Source: DATFMH01 sp035267045
Lineage (GTDB): Bacteria > Bacteroidota > Rhodothermia > Balneolales > DATFMH01
DNA: 25,187 bases
Assembly: GCA_035267045.1 (NCBI GenBank)
Contig: DATFMH010000156.1
Coordinates: forward strand, 1-25,187
Direction of reading: 5' to 3'
Positions 8,910 to 17,083 of this stretch are shown in pieces. Made by a program: the position numbers and the translations under genes. Under the pieces are notes generated by a model, which was not told the DNA's origin, made no database searches, and saw only the letters and a program-made list of their open reading frames with translations. Each line of letters begins with the position of its first letter. Position 1 is the stretch's first letter.

Positions 8910-9067
8910 ATTAACACAGAGGTAATATTATTCTGACTTCTATCTTCTGTATTCTTTTTTTCAATACACCTAATAACATCATAACATAATAACTTTTTTA
9001 AAAAATCCGCGTAAATCCGTATCATCTGCGTCATCCGTGTTCTATTTAATTCTGCTTTCTATAATAT

Positions 9068-9985
9068 TCAACTCAGCTTCCGGCGTTTGTTCAGGTAAGC
9101 CAACAACGCCAGGTCGAAGGAGCCTTCAGTGTCAATTTCTTCGAAATCTATATGGGCTTCACTGCAGAGGATGCGGAATCTCCGGATATATTCCTCAATC
9201 TTATTCCTGTATTCTTTTCGTATTTGAACCGGTAAGACATCGATTGAGGATCCTGTTTCCAAGTCGCTAAACACGAATTTATGATCCGGGAGATCCAGTT
9301 CCCGTTCTGTTCGTTTCTCCAGCAGATTAAATAATATGACTTCATGCTTGCGATGGCGAAGGTGTTTTAAAGCTGAGAACAATGCATCTTGTTGCTGCAC
9401 ATTTTCAAATAAATCGCTCAGGATGATGACCAGACTACGTTGATGCAGTCGCTCGGCTAGTTCATGCATCACATCGGCAGACGCTGTCCGACGTTTTTCC
9501 GCTTTTTTAGCATCCCACTCCAGGTATTGCTCCATCTGATGAAACAGAAATTGCAAATGAGGATACGAAGATTTAGCCGGGTAGATCTGTTTGAGTTCCT
9601 GATCAAACGGTACCAATCCACAGGCATCTCTTTGTTTGTGCATCAGATACATGAGCGATGCCGCAAAATGAACGGCGTATTGTAGTTTGTTCCATTTCCC
9701 ATAATATTTGAACAACATGGAGGGACTGATATCCAGCATGATATAACTGCGCAGATTCGTCTCTTCTTCATATTGCTTCACATAATAACGCTCCGATTTA
9801 GCGTATGCTTTCCAATCAATGTGACGTATTTCATCTCCCGGGTTGTATGGACGGTGTTCGGCAAACTCCACACTAAATCCATGGTGCGGACTTTTATGCA
9901 AACCGGTAATAAATCCTTCAACAATTTGCCGGGCTCTCAATTCGAGTGTATCCAGCCGGGTGAGTACTTCTGGTGTTATGAGCAT
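9068..9985 (-). CDS. DUF58 domain protein with a vWA-type fold
   Basis: The 305-residue soluble protein carries the DUF58 signature RPYNPGDEIRHIDWKAYAKSERYYVKQYEEE (residues 45-75) followed by a MIDAS-like DISPS (D85, S87, S89) and, near 190, LSDLFE, typical of the von Willebrand A fold. No membrane helix or signal peptide is seen. DUF58 proteins usually sit next to a MoxR-type AAA+ ATPase and vWA membrane proteins, and are thought to help assemble or activate other proteins. Here no MoxR or vWA partner lies within the window, so the gene is solitary. It is convergent with the dehydrogenase. The N terminus MLITPEVLTRLDTLELRAR is typical, supporting the chosen start. Confidence 0.88.
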   Translation of the reverse strand: MLITPEVLTRLDTLELRARQIVEGFITGLHKSPHHGFSVEFAEHRPYNPGDEIRHIDWKAYAKSERYYVKQYEEETNLRSYIMLDISPSMLFKYYGKWNKLQYAVHFAASLMYLMHKQRDACGLVPFDQELKQIYPAKSSYPHLQFLFHQMEQYLEWDAKKAEKRRTASADVMHELAERLHQRSLVIILSDLFENVQQQDALFSALKHLRHRKHEVILFNLLEKRTERELDLPDHKFVFSDLETGSSIDVLPVQIRKEYRNKIEEYIRRFRILCSEAHIDFEEIDTEGSFDLALLAYLNKRRKLS

Positions 9986-10378
9986 GTCATGGTAACGTCA
10001 ATCGTAGTATAAATCTTATTTGAAAAGCATCGCATATAGAGCAAAGCGTTATTGAGTTTTTGGGTGTATTAAGTGTATTGAGTTATTGAGTTGGTGTTGG
10101 TGATTCCTTAATAACTTAATATACTTATTAACTTAATAACTCTCCTATCTCGTGATTGGGCTCTGCCCCTTCACGCGGAATAGGAGGCTCTGCCTCCATT
10201 AGTGTAATTATAAGTTAAATACAAAAATGGACGCAGAGCGTCCAACACGGCATCACAGGGCAGAGCCCTGTGACGAGATAACATATTTTACTGTTAATTT
10301 ATCATTGATCATTGTAAGCCGCCATGCGCTATGCTATTTTTTCCCATTGTGCCTTTGGAACTTCGGTACTCTATCTTA
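9986..10378. repeat. Intergenic region filled with word repeats and REP-like hairpins
   Basis: No gene is seen in these 393 bp between DUF58 and tolC. From about 10048 to 10143 it holds GTTATTGAG/GTATTAAGTG words that turn over to TTAATAACTTAATATACTTATT words, forming a loose inverted repeat. From 10146 to 10280 lies a nested palindromic cluster (separate entry). From about 10318 come GCCATGCGCTATGC words and TTGTGCCTTTGGAACTT (10347-10363), the complement of the 17-mer at 7227-7243. The promoter of DUF58 must lie at its left end; no box is recognised. Confidence 0.65.
10146..10280. repeat. REP-like palindrome cluster with TCT/AGA triloops
   Basis: Four hairpins are arranged symmetrically: GGGC-TCT-GCCC (10158-10168), GGAGGC-TCT-GCCTCC (10183-10197), GGACGC-AGA-GCGTCC (10229-10243) and GGGC-AGA-GCCC (10258-10268). 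The outer ends TATCTCGT (10146-10153) and ACGAGATA (10273-10280) are also complementary. The left pair has TCT loops and the right pair AGA, as expected of one element type in opposite orientations. A partial copy of the left half is at 22880-22935. Confidence 0.8.
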
Positions 10379-11689
10379 TTATTTCCAGATTTTTTCACCC
10401 AGTGCTTTTTGCAGATTATAACGGCTCAGCTTCATCTGGTAGATGTAATTGAGACGTTGTAAACGGGCCTGTGCAAGTTTGGTCTCCGAATCGAGCAAAT
10501 CCTGATTCGTGATCACTCCATTTTCATATCGGATCCTTGCCAGTTTTATTTGTTCATTCGCCTGTTCTATCTGCAGATTTGCCGTTTTGAGCTTTTTACG
10601 GGCCGCTTCGAAATCCGATTGAGCCTGTGCAACTTCCGACTTAACATTTCTGGCAAGCTTCTGCTTCTTATCCTTTACCAATTGAATCTGAGCTTTAGCT
10701 TCCTGCTGCTTATAACGTGAGATATAACCGGAGAAAATAGGAACCCGAAGATTGACACCCAACAGAATGTTGCCAAACAGCTTGTTCAAATCACTTGGAT
10801 ATCCATCTTTGAAACCGGCCATTCCTTCGGCATTAAGTGACGGAAGCTCTACTGTTCTGGCGAGATCATACTGCTTCTTATAAATATTCTCCTTGTCTTT
10901 CAGGATCTGATAATCCGGACGCATATTCATATCAAGATTTGATGTCTCCCAGATTCCATTGGTTGTATCAGCGGCTAAGCTTCCTTTCACAGTAACCGGA
11001 CGCGATTGATCCCATCCCATCAGTTTTCGCAATGTTATAAGCTGTTTTTCCTGTGTATTTTCCAGGTCGACTTTGCGATTTTTCTCCGTGGCGATCTGAA
11101 CTTTTGTTGTTAATAAATCATAATTGGTTGCCGCACCGCTTTCCTGGCGTTTTTTTACCAATTCAAGATCCTGTTGCAATGTGGAAATCTGTTCATTTTC
11201 AACTTTAATACCGTGATGCAGGAACAGTATTCCATAAAAGACCTGAACGGTATAATAGCTTAATGTCCATTTAACCACATTCGCCTGATCTTTAGCTGTT
11301 AACACCTGCGATTTCGCTAAAGCAATATCCGCATTTGTCCGTCCAAAATCATAAAGCGTCTGATTAACGGCTACATTAAAATTGTAATTATTATAGGGAG
11401 CGATAGTAAACGAACCACCATTGGCAAAACTAACAGAAGGTACCGGGTTAATATGGCTATAGTCTACATTTGCTGCCGCTTTCGGGTAATTATTAACATG
11501 CGCCTGCCGAACACGCGCTTGCGCAGCTTTCACCTGATCCTGAATCTCATTCAGGCCCGGTTGATTCTCTAAGACATTATGAATGGCCTCCTGAAGTGTC
11601 AAAGAATCAGGGGTGGCAGATTGACCATAGGTACAAGGAACCGCCATCAGCAGCAGTCCAACCGTTATTAGTAACACATTCTTTATCAT
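10379..11689 (-). CDS. TolC-family outer-membrane efflux channel
   Basis: This is the outer-membrane/periplasmic tunnel of the tripartite pump encoded upstream. It begins with a signal peptide (residues 1-22, hydrophobic VLLITVGLLLMAVP, likely cleaved before the glutamine at 23). SLTLQEAIHNVLENQPGLNEI follows, then two OEP-type repeats rich in Q, A and K helices, with the repeat signatures YDFGRTNADIALAKSQV (near 111-127) and RYENGVITNQDLLDSETKLAQARL near the C terminus. At 436 residues it is of normal family length. It is the last gene of the operon, 56 bp after the second transporter. The substrate is set by the transporters and is not known. Confidence 0.93.
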   Translation of the reverse strand: MIKNVLLITVGLLLMAVPCTYGQSATPDSLTLQEAIHNVLENQPGLNEIQDQVKAAQARVRQAHVNNYPKAAANVDYSHINPVPSVSFANGGSFTIAPYNNYNFNVAVNQTLYDFGRTNADIALAKSQVLTAKDQANVVKWTLSYYTVQVFYGILFLHHGIKVENEQISTLQQDLELVKKRQESGAATNYDLLTTKVQIATEKNRKVDLENTQEKQLITLRKLMGWDQSRPVTVKGSLAADTTNGIWETSNLDMNMRPDYQILKDKENIYKKQYDLARTVELPSLNAEGMAGFKDGYPSDLNKLFGNILLGVNLRVPIFSGYISRYKQQEAKAQIQLVKDKKQKLARNVKSEVAQAQSDFEAARKKLKTANLQIEQANEQIKLARIRYENGVITNQDLLDSETKLAQARLQRLNYIYQMKLSRYNLQKALGEKIWK

Positions 11690-11745
11690 AGGTATTTTTG
11701 TTTATTGAGCAATACGTTAATAGTTTTAAAAAATTTTTAGGTATT

Positions 11746-13359
11746 TCAGCCGGAATCTACCGCCATGCTCTGTTTCTTATTCGATTTAGTTGTTCTTTTA
11801 CTTTTCTGTTCACCGGGAGTTTCCGTTTTTCCAAATGTTAAAAGTATTAACGGGATACAGATCAATGAAAAGAAACCAATAGCAATAAAGGCCTCATCAT
11901 ACGTCATCAACATGGCTTGTTGGGCCAGCCCATAAGCAATAAGTTTAAATCCCTGCATCTTAGCCGTTACCATTGACGAACCAACTGAATAAAAATGATG
12001 AATAAAATTATTCAACCAGTATCTGGTTTGATAACTATAATTTGTTAAATGCGCCACCATCTGGTTACGATGAAAGGCTTCCCGCCAATCCACAAACGTT
12101 GCGATTAATGCCGTTCCGAAAGATCCTCCCAGTTGCCGGGACATACTCAAAAATCCTGATCCTTCCGATAAATCATGTCCGAATACCCCTGTTAGTGCAA
12201 TCGTATTTACAGGAACCGAAAGTGAACCTAAGCCAATTCCTCTTAAAATAACCGGCCAAAAGAAGTTATGCGGGCCTGAATTCAGATTTTGTTTAGACAA
12301 CATCCAGCAAAAAACAAAAAAGATTAAAAAGCCTGTTCCGGCCATTAATTGTGCAGGAACGCCCTTTTTTAGTAATACCCCGGCTGTCGGCATCATTATA
12401 GCGGCCATAAGAGCGCCTGGTAATAATATTAAGCCTGTCTGTAAAGCAGAATATCCCAGTAGATTCTGTGCAAACACGGGAAACAGGAATACTGTTGTGT
12501 AGATACTGAGTCCCAACACGAAACCCAGCAACACACCAATAGCCAGGTTCTTGTGCCGCATTACCCTTAAATCAACCACCGGTTTATCGGTAGTAAATTC
12601 CTGCCAAATAAATATCAATATGCCAACTACGGCTACTAATGACAGTATAAGTATGAAATTGGATTGGAACCAGTTATCTCTTTCACCTCGTTCCAACACA
12701 ATTTGCAAGGCACCAAATCCGACGATCAACCAAAAAAGGCCCCACCAATCAACTCTTCCGGGTTGTCTTTGATCCTGGGGTTCCCGAATATTCATTACAG
12801 CCAGAAACAGAGCGATCATACCAACCGGCAAATTAACGTAAAAGATCCATCGCCAGGAAAAATGAGTGGTTAACCATCCGCCTAAAACAGGGCCAATCAA
12901 TGGGCCGGATACAACACCCATACCGAATAACCCATTAGCAAGGGCCAGGTCTTCGGGTGGAAAACTTTCAACAAGGATAACTCTGGATGTCGGCAATAGC
13001 CCGCCACCTCCAATTCCCTGCACGAACCGGAAAAAAACCAATTCCCAAATATTTGTAGCCTGACCACAGAACATTGAAGCTATAACAAAAATAATTATTG
13101 ATGCCAGATAATATCTTTTCCTGCCAAAAAAAGCCGCCAGCCAACCGGTCATTGGCACTATAATAACATTCGCGAAAATGTATGCTGTGACAACCCAGCT
13201 GGCATTATCCAAATCTGCCCCCAGATTCCCCATTACATGTGGCAATGCTACATTGACAATTGAAGTGTCAATTAACTGCATCACGGAAGCCGTAATCACC
13301 GTTATGGTGATAATAGCCCGTTGTGCTTTACTCATCATGTAGCTTTTCTTACGTACCAC
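11746..13359 (-). CDS. DHA2-family (EmrB-like) MFS drug exporter, second of a tandem pair
   Basis: This is an inner-membrane proton-driven exporter with about 14 hydrophobic segments. Visible motifs are LIDTSIVNVALPHV (residues 29-42, motif D1 of 14-helix exporters), motif A as GWLAAFFGRKR (72-82) and the antiporter motif C GPLIGPVLGGWL (152-163). The hydrophilic C-terminal tail is lysine- and serine-rich. The first possible start is a GTG at 13359, which shares one base with the TAG of the upstream paralogue. ATG codons at 13338 and 13335 are in frame, and the conserved part begins only after them, so the start is uncertain. It is closely similar to the gene before it over its whole length, so it is a tandem duplicate within the operon. 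Confidence 0.94.
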   Translation of the reverse strand: MVRKKSYMMSKAQRAIITITVITASVMQLIDTSIVNVALPHVMGNLGADLDNASWVVTAYIFANVIIVPMTGWLAAFFGRKRYYLASIIIFVIASMFCGQATNIWELVFFRFVQGIGGGGLLPTSRVILVESFPPEDLALANGLFGMGVVSGPLIGPVLGGWLTTHFSWRWIFYVNLPVGMIALFLAVMNIREPQDQRQPGRVDWWGLFWLIVGFGALQIVLERGERDNWFQSNFILILSLVAVVGILIFIWQEFTTDKPVVDLRVMRHKNLAIGVLLGFVLGLSIYTTVFLFPVFAQNLLGYSALQTGLILLPGALMAAIMMPTAGVLLKKGVPAQLMAGTGFLIFFVFCWMLSKQNLNSGPHNFFWPVILRGIGLGSLSVPVNTIALTGVFGHDLSEGSGFLSMSRQLGGSFGTALIATFVDWREAFHRNQMVAHLTNYSYQTRYWLNNFIHHFYSVGSSMVTAKMQGFKLIAYGLAQQAMLMTYDEAFIAIGFFSLICIPLILLTFGKTETPGEQKSKRTTKSNKKQSMAVDSG

Positions 13360-14969
13360 TAACTAACCGTATCTGCTTTCAACTCCTTAATATTCGTTCC
13401 TGTTTCTTTACTCGATAATAATGCCTGATTCTCATGCCCTTTGACCTTTTTTTTACTTTTCAGCGTAAAAATGAGAAGGGGTAAACAAATGAGAAAGAAG
13501 ACACCTACTATTAAAAACGTATCGTTATAGCTCATTAAAGCCGATTGCTGTATCAATGTGTAATCCAGGGCCTTGAGTGCCTGTGAATGAGCGGTACTTA
13601 ACGCTGATCCTTTTCCCAGAAAACCATGAGTCAGTTCTGATATCCTGTAGCGGGAAACCGGATCATAATTATTAATATGCGATGCAAGCGTGGTTCTGTG
13701 AAAAGCCTCGCGGCGCTCGATAAAAGTACCAATCAGGGCCACACCAAATGATCCGCCCAGTTGTCGAAACATATTCAACAAACCGGATCCCAGTGATAGT
13801 TCCTTTCCTTGTACACCGGTAAATGCAATTGTCGTGATAGGTACAAAAAGGAATCCAAGTCCCAGGCCGCGAATTACCAGTGGCCAGAAAAAATCATTCG
13901 GACCTGATACCATCGTCAGATGAGATAACATCCAACAAAAAATAAAGAATACGGAAAATCCTATGAATGCCAGAACCTGTGGCTTAACGCCCCGTTTCAG
14001 CAATATCCCAACTACCGGCATCATCATCGCTGTCGCAATACCACCAGGCAGTAATATCAGGCCTGTTTGTAAAGCACTGTAACCCAACAAACGCTGCGTA
14101 AATACCGGGAAGGCGAATACGGATCCATATAATCCGAAGCCAAGAATAGTTATAAAAATGGAGCCAAATGCCAATGATGGATGACGCAGTACCTTGAGGT
14201 CCACAACCGGTTTTTCCGTCGTCAATTCCCGAATAATGAAAAGTACAATTCCAATTACCGCTATTATGGTCAGCGTCAAAATAAAATGGGATGAAAACCA
14301 ATCATCATCCTGACCACGTTCTAATACGGTCTGAAGGCTGCCAACCCCAACGATTAACAGAACAATTCCGATCCAGTCTACCTTTTTACTTTTCTTCTCA
14401 TAATCGACATCTGCCACGAAAAGAAGCGAAAGTAAAAAAGCTATTATTCCAACAGGCAGATTCACATAAAAGATCCACCGCCAGCTGTAATGGCTTATCA
14501 GCCATCCGCCAAGCGTAGGTCCTATGGTTGGCCCCACAACTGCGCCAAGGCCAAATAATGCGTTTGCCAGTCCGAGTTCCTCGGGTGGATAAGCCTCAAT
14601 TAATATTACACGGGAGATGGTTATTAACGCTGCCCCTCCAACTCCCTGCAGGATACGAAAGACAATCAATTCAGTTATAGATGTTGCCTGTCCTGCTAAC
14701 CCAGACGCCAGAACAAACAGGATAATGGAGCCAAGGAAATACTTCTTCCGGCCCAATTGGCTGGAAAGCCAGTCTGTTAATGGTATAACAATTACATTGG
14801 CAATTATATATCCGGTAACAACCCAGCTTACCTCCTGAAGCGTTGCGCTGAGACTGCCCATCATGTGGGGTAATGCCACATTCACAATAGAAGTGTCGAT
14901 AAGCTCTAACATGGCAACCGACACACATGTGATTGTTATGATAAATTTACGAAAGCCTTGCTCGGCCAT
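13359..14969 (-). CDS. DHA2-family (EmrB-like) MFS drug exporter, first of a tandem pair
   Basis: This is an inner-membrane major-facilitator exporter of the 14-helix type, 536 residues. Motif D1 is LIDTSIVNVALPHM (23-36), motif A is DWLSSQLGRKK (66-76) and motif C GPTIGPTLGGWL (146-157). The acidic D25 in the first helix is kept. It lies 9 bp after the membrane fusion protein gene, the usual emrA-emrB arrangement, and is followed with a one-base overlap by a paralogue. In the E. coli EmrAB-TolC system the transporter works with an EmrA-type adaptor. The organism thus offers two transporters to one adaptor and one channel. Likely substrates are hydrophobic drugs, bile-salt-like compounds or fatty acids, which is inference from the family. 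Confidence 0.95.
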   Translation of the reverse strand: MAEQGFRKFIITITCVSVAMLELIDTSIVNVALPHMMGSLSATLQEVSWVVTGYIIANVIVIPLTDWLSSQLGRKKYFLGSIILFVLASGLAGQATSITELIVFRILQGVGGAALITISRVILIEAYPPEELGLANALFGLGAVVGPTIGPTLGGWLISHYSWRWIFYVNLPVGIIAFLLSLLFVADVDYEKKSKKVDWIGIVLLIVGVGSLQTVLERGQDDDWFSSHFILTLTIIAVIGIVLFIIRELTTEKPVVDLKVLRHPSLAFGSIFITILGFGLYGSVFAFPVFTQRLLGYSALQTGLILLPGGIATAMMMPVVGILLKRGVKPQVLAFIGFSVFFIFCWMLSHLTMVSGPNDFFWPLVIRGLGLGFLFVPITTIAFTGVQGKELSLGSGLLNMFRQLGGSFGVALIGTFIERREAFHRTTLASHINNYDPVSRYRISELTHGFLGKGSALSTAHSQALKALDYTLIQQSALMSYNDTFLIVGVFFLICLPLLIFTLKSKKKVKGHENQALLSSKETGTNIKELKADTVS

Positions 14970-14978
14970 AAATAATAA

Positions 14979-16016
14979 TTAGTGAGAGATATTAGAAGCT
15001 GTCGATTCTGCCGGTGCCGGTTGGGTATAGTCTATTGAAGCAGTTACATTTAATCCCAGCTGAAGTGGCTCATCAAATTTATTATTGTGAGTGAATACTA
15101 TTTTAACCGGAACACGCTGAACAACTTTTACGAAATTACCGGTCGCATTTTCAGGGGGAAGCAAAGCATACTTAGCCCCCGTGGCACTTGCCAATGACTG
15201 CACGCGGCCAATAAAATCGTGATCCGGATAGGCATCGATATCAATTTTTACCAATTGCCCGACTTTAATGTGGTGAAGTTCGGTCTCTTTGAAGTTTGCT
15301 GTGACCCAGACATTGCGCGTGTCAGTAACCGCCATCAACGGTTGACCTGTTTGAATCAATTGTCCGACTTCCACATTTTTTTTGGATACCACTCCATTGC
15401 CCGGGGCCGTAATGTGCGTATAACTTAACTCCTGTTTCGCATAATCCAGCTGATCCTGCTGACTTTTAATGTTGGTCCTGACCTGGTTCACTTTCTGAAC
15501 GGCTTCATTATAGGTGGCTCTTGCTGCGTTAAGAGCTGCTTTTGCATCATCATAATGCTGACGTGTTGTCGCACCGCCTTTGTATAGATGCTCTGCCCGT
15601 TTAAAATCCAGTTTAGCTTTATCAAGCGAGACATCGGCCTGCTCTTTAGCCGCTTTAGCGACATCAAGAGAAGCCTTGGCACTTTCAAGTGCCGAATGAG
15701 CCATTCTGACTTTCAGTGCATAGTCAGTAGTGTCGATTTGAGCTAATAATTGTCCCTTTTTAACCTTTTGATTGTCATTGACTGTCACTTCGGTAATATA
15801 TCCTGAAACACGTGCCGTAACCGGTGTGATAAATCCATCTGTTTGCGCATCTTCGGTTTCAACATGTGATGTATAAAAGTGGAATTCCGTATAACCGAAA
15901 TACCCGCCAACAACCAAAATAATGGTCAAAACAGAATAAAGAATAATTTTGCCGGGAGTAATTTTCTTACTATGCCCGGTTTTTGATTCATTGCCTTGAC
16001 TATTGTTACTCATCAA
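14979..16016 (-). CDS. EmrA/HlyD-type membrane fusion protein
   Basis: This periplasmic adaptor should connect the MFS transporters with the TolC channel. In 345 residues: a short cytoplasmic N terminus, a single anchor helix about 23-42, HVETEDAQTDGFITPVTARVSG opening the first lipoyl half (about 52-98), a long alpha-helical hairpin rich in A, K and Q (about 99-198), the second lipoyl half THITAPGNGVVSKKNVEVGQL (200-220), then the beta-barrel. The barrel contains the EmrA-typical LLPPENATGNFVKVVQRVPVKI. The start overlaps the tetR stop by 4 bp (ATGA). The gene order regulator-adaptor-transporter-transporter-channel supports the assignment. Confidence 0.95.
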   Translation of the reverse strand: MMSNNSQGNESKTGHSKKITPGKIILYSVLTIILVVGGYFGYTEFHFYTSHVETEDAQTDGFITPVTARVSGYITEVTVNDNQKVKKGQLLAQIDTTDYALKVRMAHSALESAKASLDVAKAAKEQADVSLDKAKLDFKRAEHLYKGGATTRQHYDDAKAALNAARATYNEAVQKVNQVRTNIKSQQDQLDYAKQELSYTHITAPGNGVVSKKNVEVGQLIQTGQPLMAVTDTRNVWVTANFKETELHHIKVGQLVKIDIDAYPDHDFIGRVQSLASATGAKYALLPPENATGNFVKVVQRVPVKIVFTHNNKFDEPLQLGLNVTASIDYTQPAPAESTASNISH

Positions 16017-16645
16017 TTCTCCTTTAAATTCAACCCATTATAAATGAGATCGTAAATATGTTCTTTACGAGATTCAATAATTTCGTCTTTCTTATCAGCC
16101 AACTCCGGTCTTGCCGTTGATACAATGGGAAATGCTATGAAAATGTAAATACACGCTCCCAAAAGAGTTATAAATGTCTGATAAGGATCAACGTTCCGAA
16201 TCTCACCTTTTTTTTGAGCTTCTTCCATTTTATGTACAAACTGTACGGATGGAGGTTCATCATACTGCCCGACAACTTCATCGTACTTTTTGCGAAGCGT
16301 TGTTGCACCTATACCGAGCTCCTGTTGAAGCAATAATGAATAACCTTCATTTTCTTTCAGGAAATCGATATAGCCATCAATGAATGACTTCAATAATTGC
16401 CTAAATGACTGGTTTCCTTTCATGGCGTCATGAAGCGCACTCATAAACTTCGAATACATAAAATCGAAAACCGATTCGTATAGAAGTTCTTTATTTCTGA
16501 AATAATAATGCACGAGAGCCTTGTTTACACCCGCAGCTTTTGCAATAGCATGCATGCGGGCTCCATTTTTTCCCTGACAGGCAAACTCATGAATTGCTGC
16601 TTCGAAAATATTTTCTTCGGTTTCCGAGTAAGTCCTTCGTGCCAT
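16013..16645 (-). CDS. TetR/AcrR-family repressor of the efflux operon
   Basis: This is a 210-residue dimeric repressor. The N-terminal helix-turn-helix covers about 8-55 (ENIFEAAIHEFACQGKNGARMHAIAKAAGVNKALVHYYFRNKELLYESVF) with the family core VNKALVHYYFRNKELL. The rest is the variable ligand-binding helical domain, containing the hydrophobic TFITLLGACIYIFIAFPIV segment. It is the first gene of the efflux operon, so it should control itself and the pump together. The palindrome at 16651-16681, 6 bp before the start codon, is the likely operator. Its inducer is probably a pump substrate; this is inferred from the family. Confidence 0.93.
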   Translation of the reverse strand: MARRTYSETEENIFEAAIHEFACQGKNGARMHAIAKAAGVNKALVHYYFRNKELLYESVFDFMYSKFMSALHDAMKGNQSFRQLLKSFIDGYIDFLKENEGYSLLLQQELGIGATTLRKKYDEVVGQYDEPPSVQFVHKMEEAQKKGEIRNVDPYQTFITLLGACIYIFIAFPIVSTARPELADKKDEIIESRKEHIYDLIYNGLNLKEN

Positions 16646-17083
16646 AAGTATTTAACCATCCAATTTAACTAAACGGTTAAAATATACGATTAATTCTCTG
16701 CTTATTCAAAATATTTGTGGTAGATCTGTCTTGATGGACCGGGAGAAATGTTACGAATATAGTGTCAATTAGCCTATTTTAACTGGAAGTTTCTTTAAAA
16801 ATAACAACATGACCACGTATGATTACCGAAGCTGTGTTACATAAAATCAGTATTCAATATTTCTACATTCTGACTTATAAATTCCATATTCTTTGCTAAT
16901 ATCATTTGTTATCTTTGGATAATCATTTTATGGCGATCTTTTGTGATAATCACTTGGCTTAAGTGAACTATTTATTATTTTAATTATATATTCATCAATA
17001 TATACCTGGCATTTATCGTATTGTCACTCAATATTCACATTGATAAATTCCACTAACTAATCTTCGAACACATTACAGTCATT
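16646..17083. other. Divergent intergenic region between tetR and the arginine enzyme
   Basis: No gene is seen in these AT-rich 438 bp. The left end carries the TetR-type operator. TATCTTTG at 16910-16917 matches the Bacteroidota -7 box (TAnnTTTG) for a plus-strand promoter, but no matching -33 TTTG was found at the usual distance, so this is weak. A small palindrome CACTT-GGCTT-AAGTG (16950-16964) lies further on. Unlike the other large gaps, this one lacks the recurring word repeats. Confidence 0.5.
16651..16681. promoter_or_regulatory. Probable TetR operator
   Basis: TTTAACC at 16651-16657 is the exact complement of GGTTAAA at 16675-16681. Within it TTTAAC (16664-16669) pairs with GTTAAA (16676-16681) around a 6-bp spacer. 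The TTAAC-N6-GTTAA form is common for TetR-family sites. It lies just upstream of tetR, where binding would block transcription of the whole operon. Confidence 0.65.

Larger units (their letters stand above)
8351..9067. repeat. Repeat-rich intergenic island between convergent genes
   Basis: No credible gene is seen in this 717-bp gap between the convergent dehydrogenase and DUF58 genes. In order it contains: GCTGTCAGTGGTCAGCGATC words (8360-8381); a hairpin AATAAGAGGGC-TTTA-GCCCTTTTATT (8432-8457, one G-U pair) which could act as a terminator for the dehydrogenase; an imperfect CTCGTTCCCAACG-AGA hairpin (8459-8486); ATTCCCC / GGGGAAT (8608-8629); a second, degenerate copy of the CCCAACG-AGA-CGTTGGG hairpin (about 8750-8776); GGATT/AATCC words (8791-8850); an exact 18-bp tandem duplication (8874-8909); and ACGCAG/CCGCG words in the opposite direction (8999-9043). 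It looks like accumulated palindromic and word-like repeats without any transposase. Confidence 0.65.

Noticed and set aside
8351..9067. Insertion sequence or remnant transposase
   Set aside because: No frame resembles a transposase and no terminal inverted repeats with target duplication were found.
10227..10421. Open frame of 64 codons starting in the palindrome cluster
   Set aside because: It runs from a REP-like hairpin into the antisense of tolC; no coding signs.
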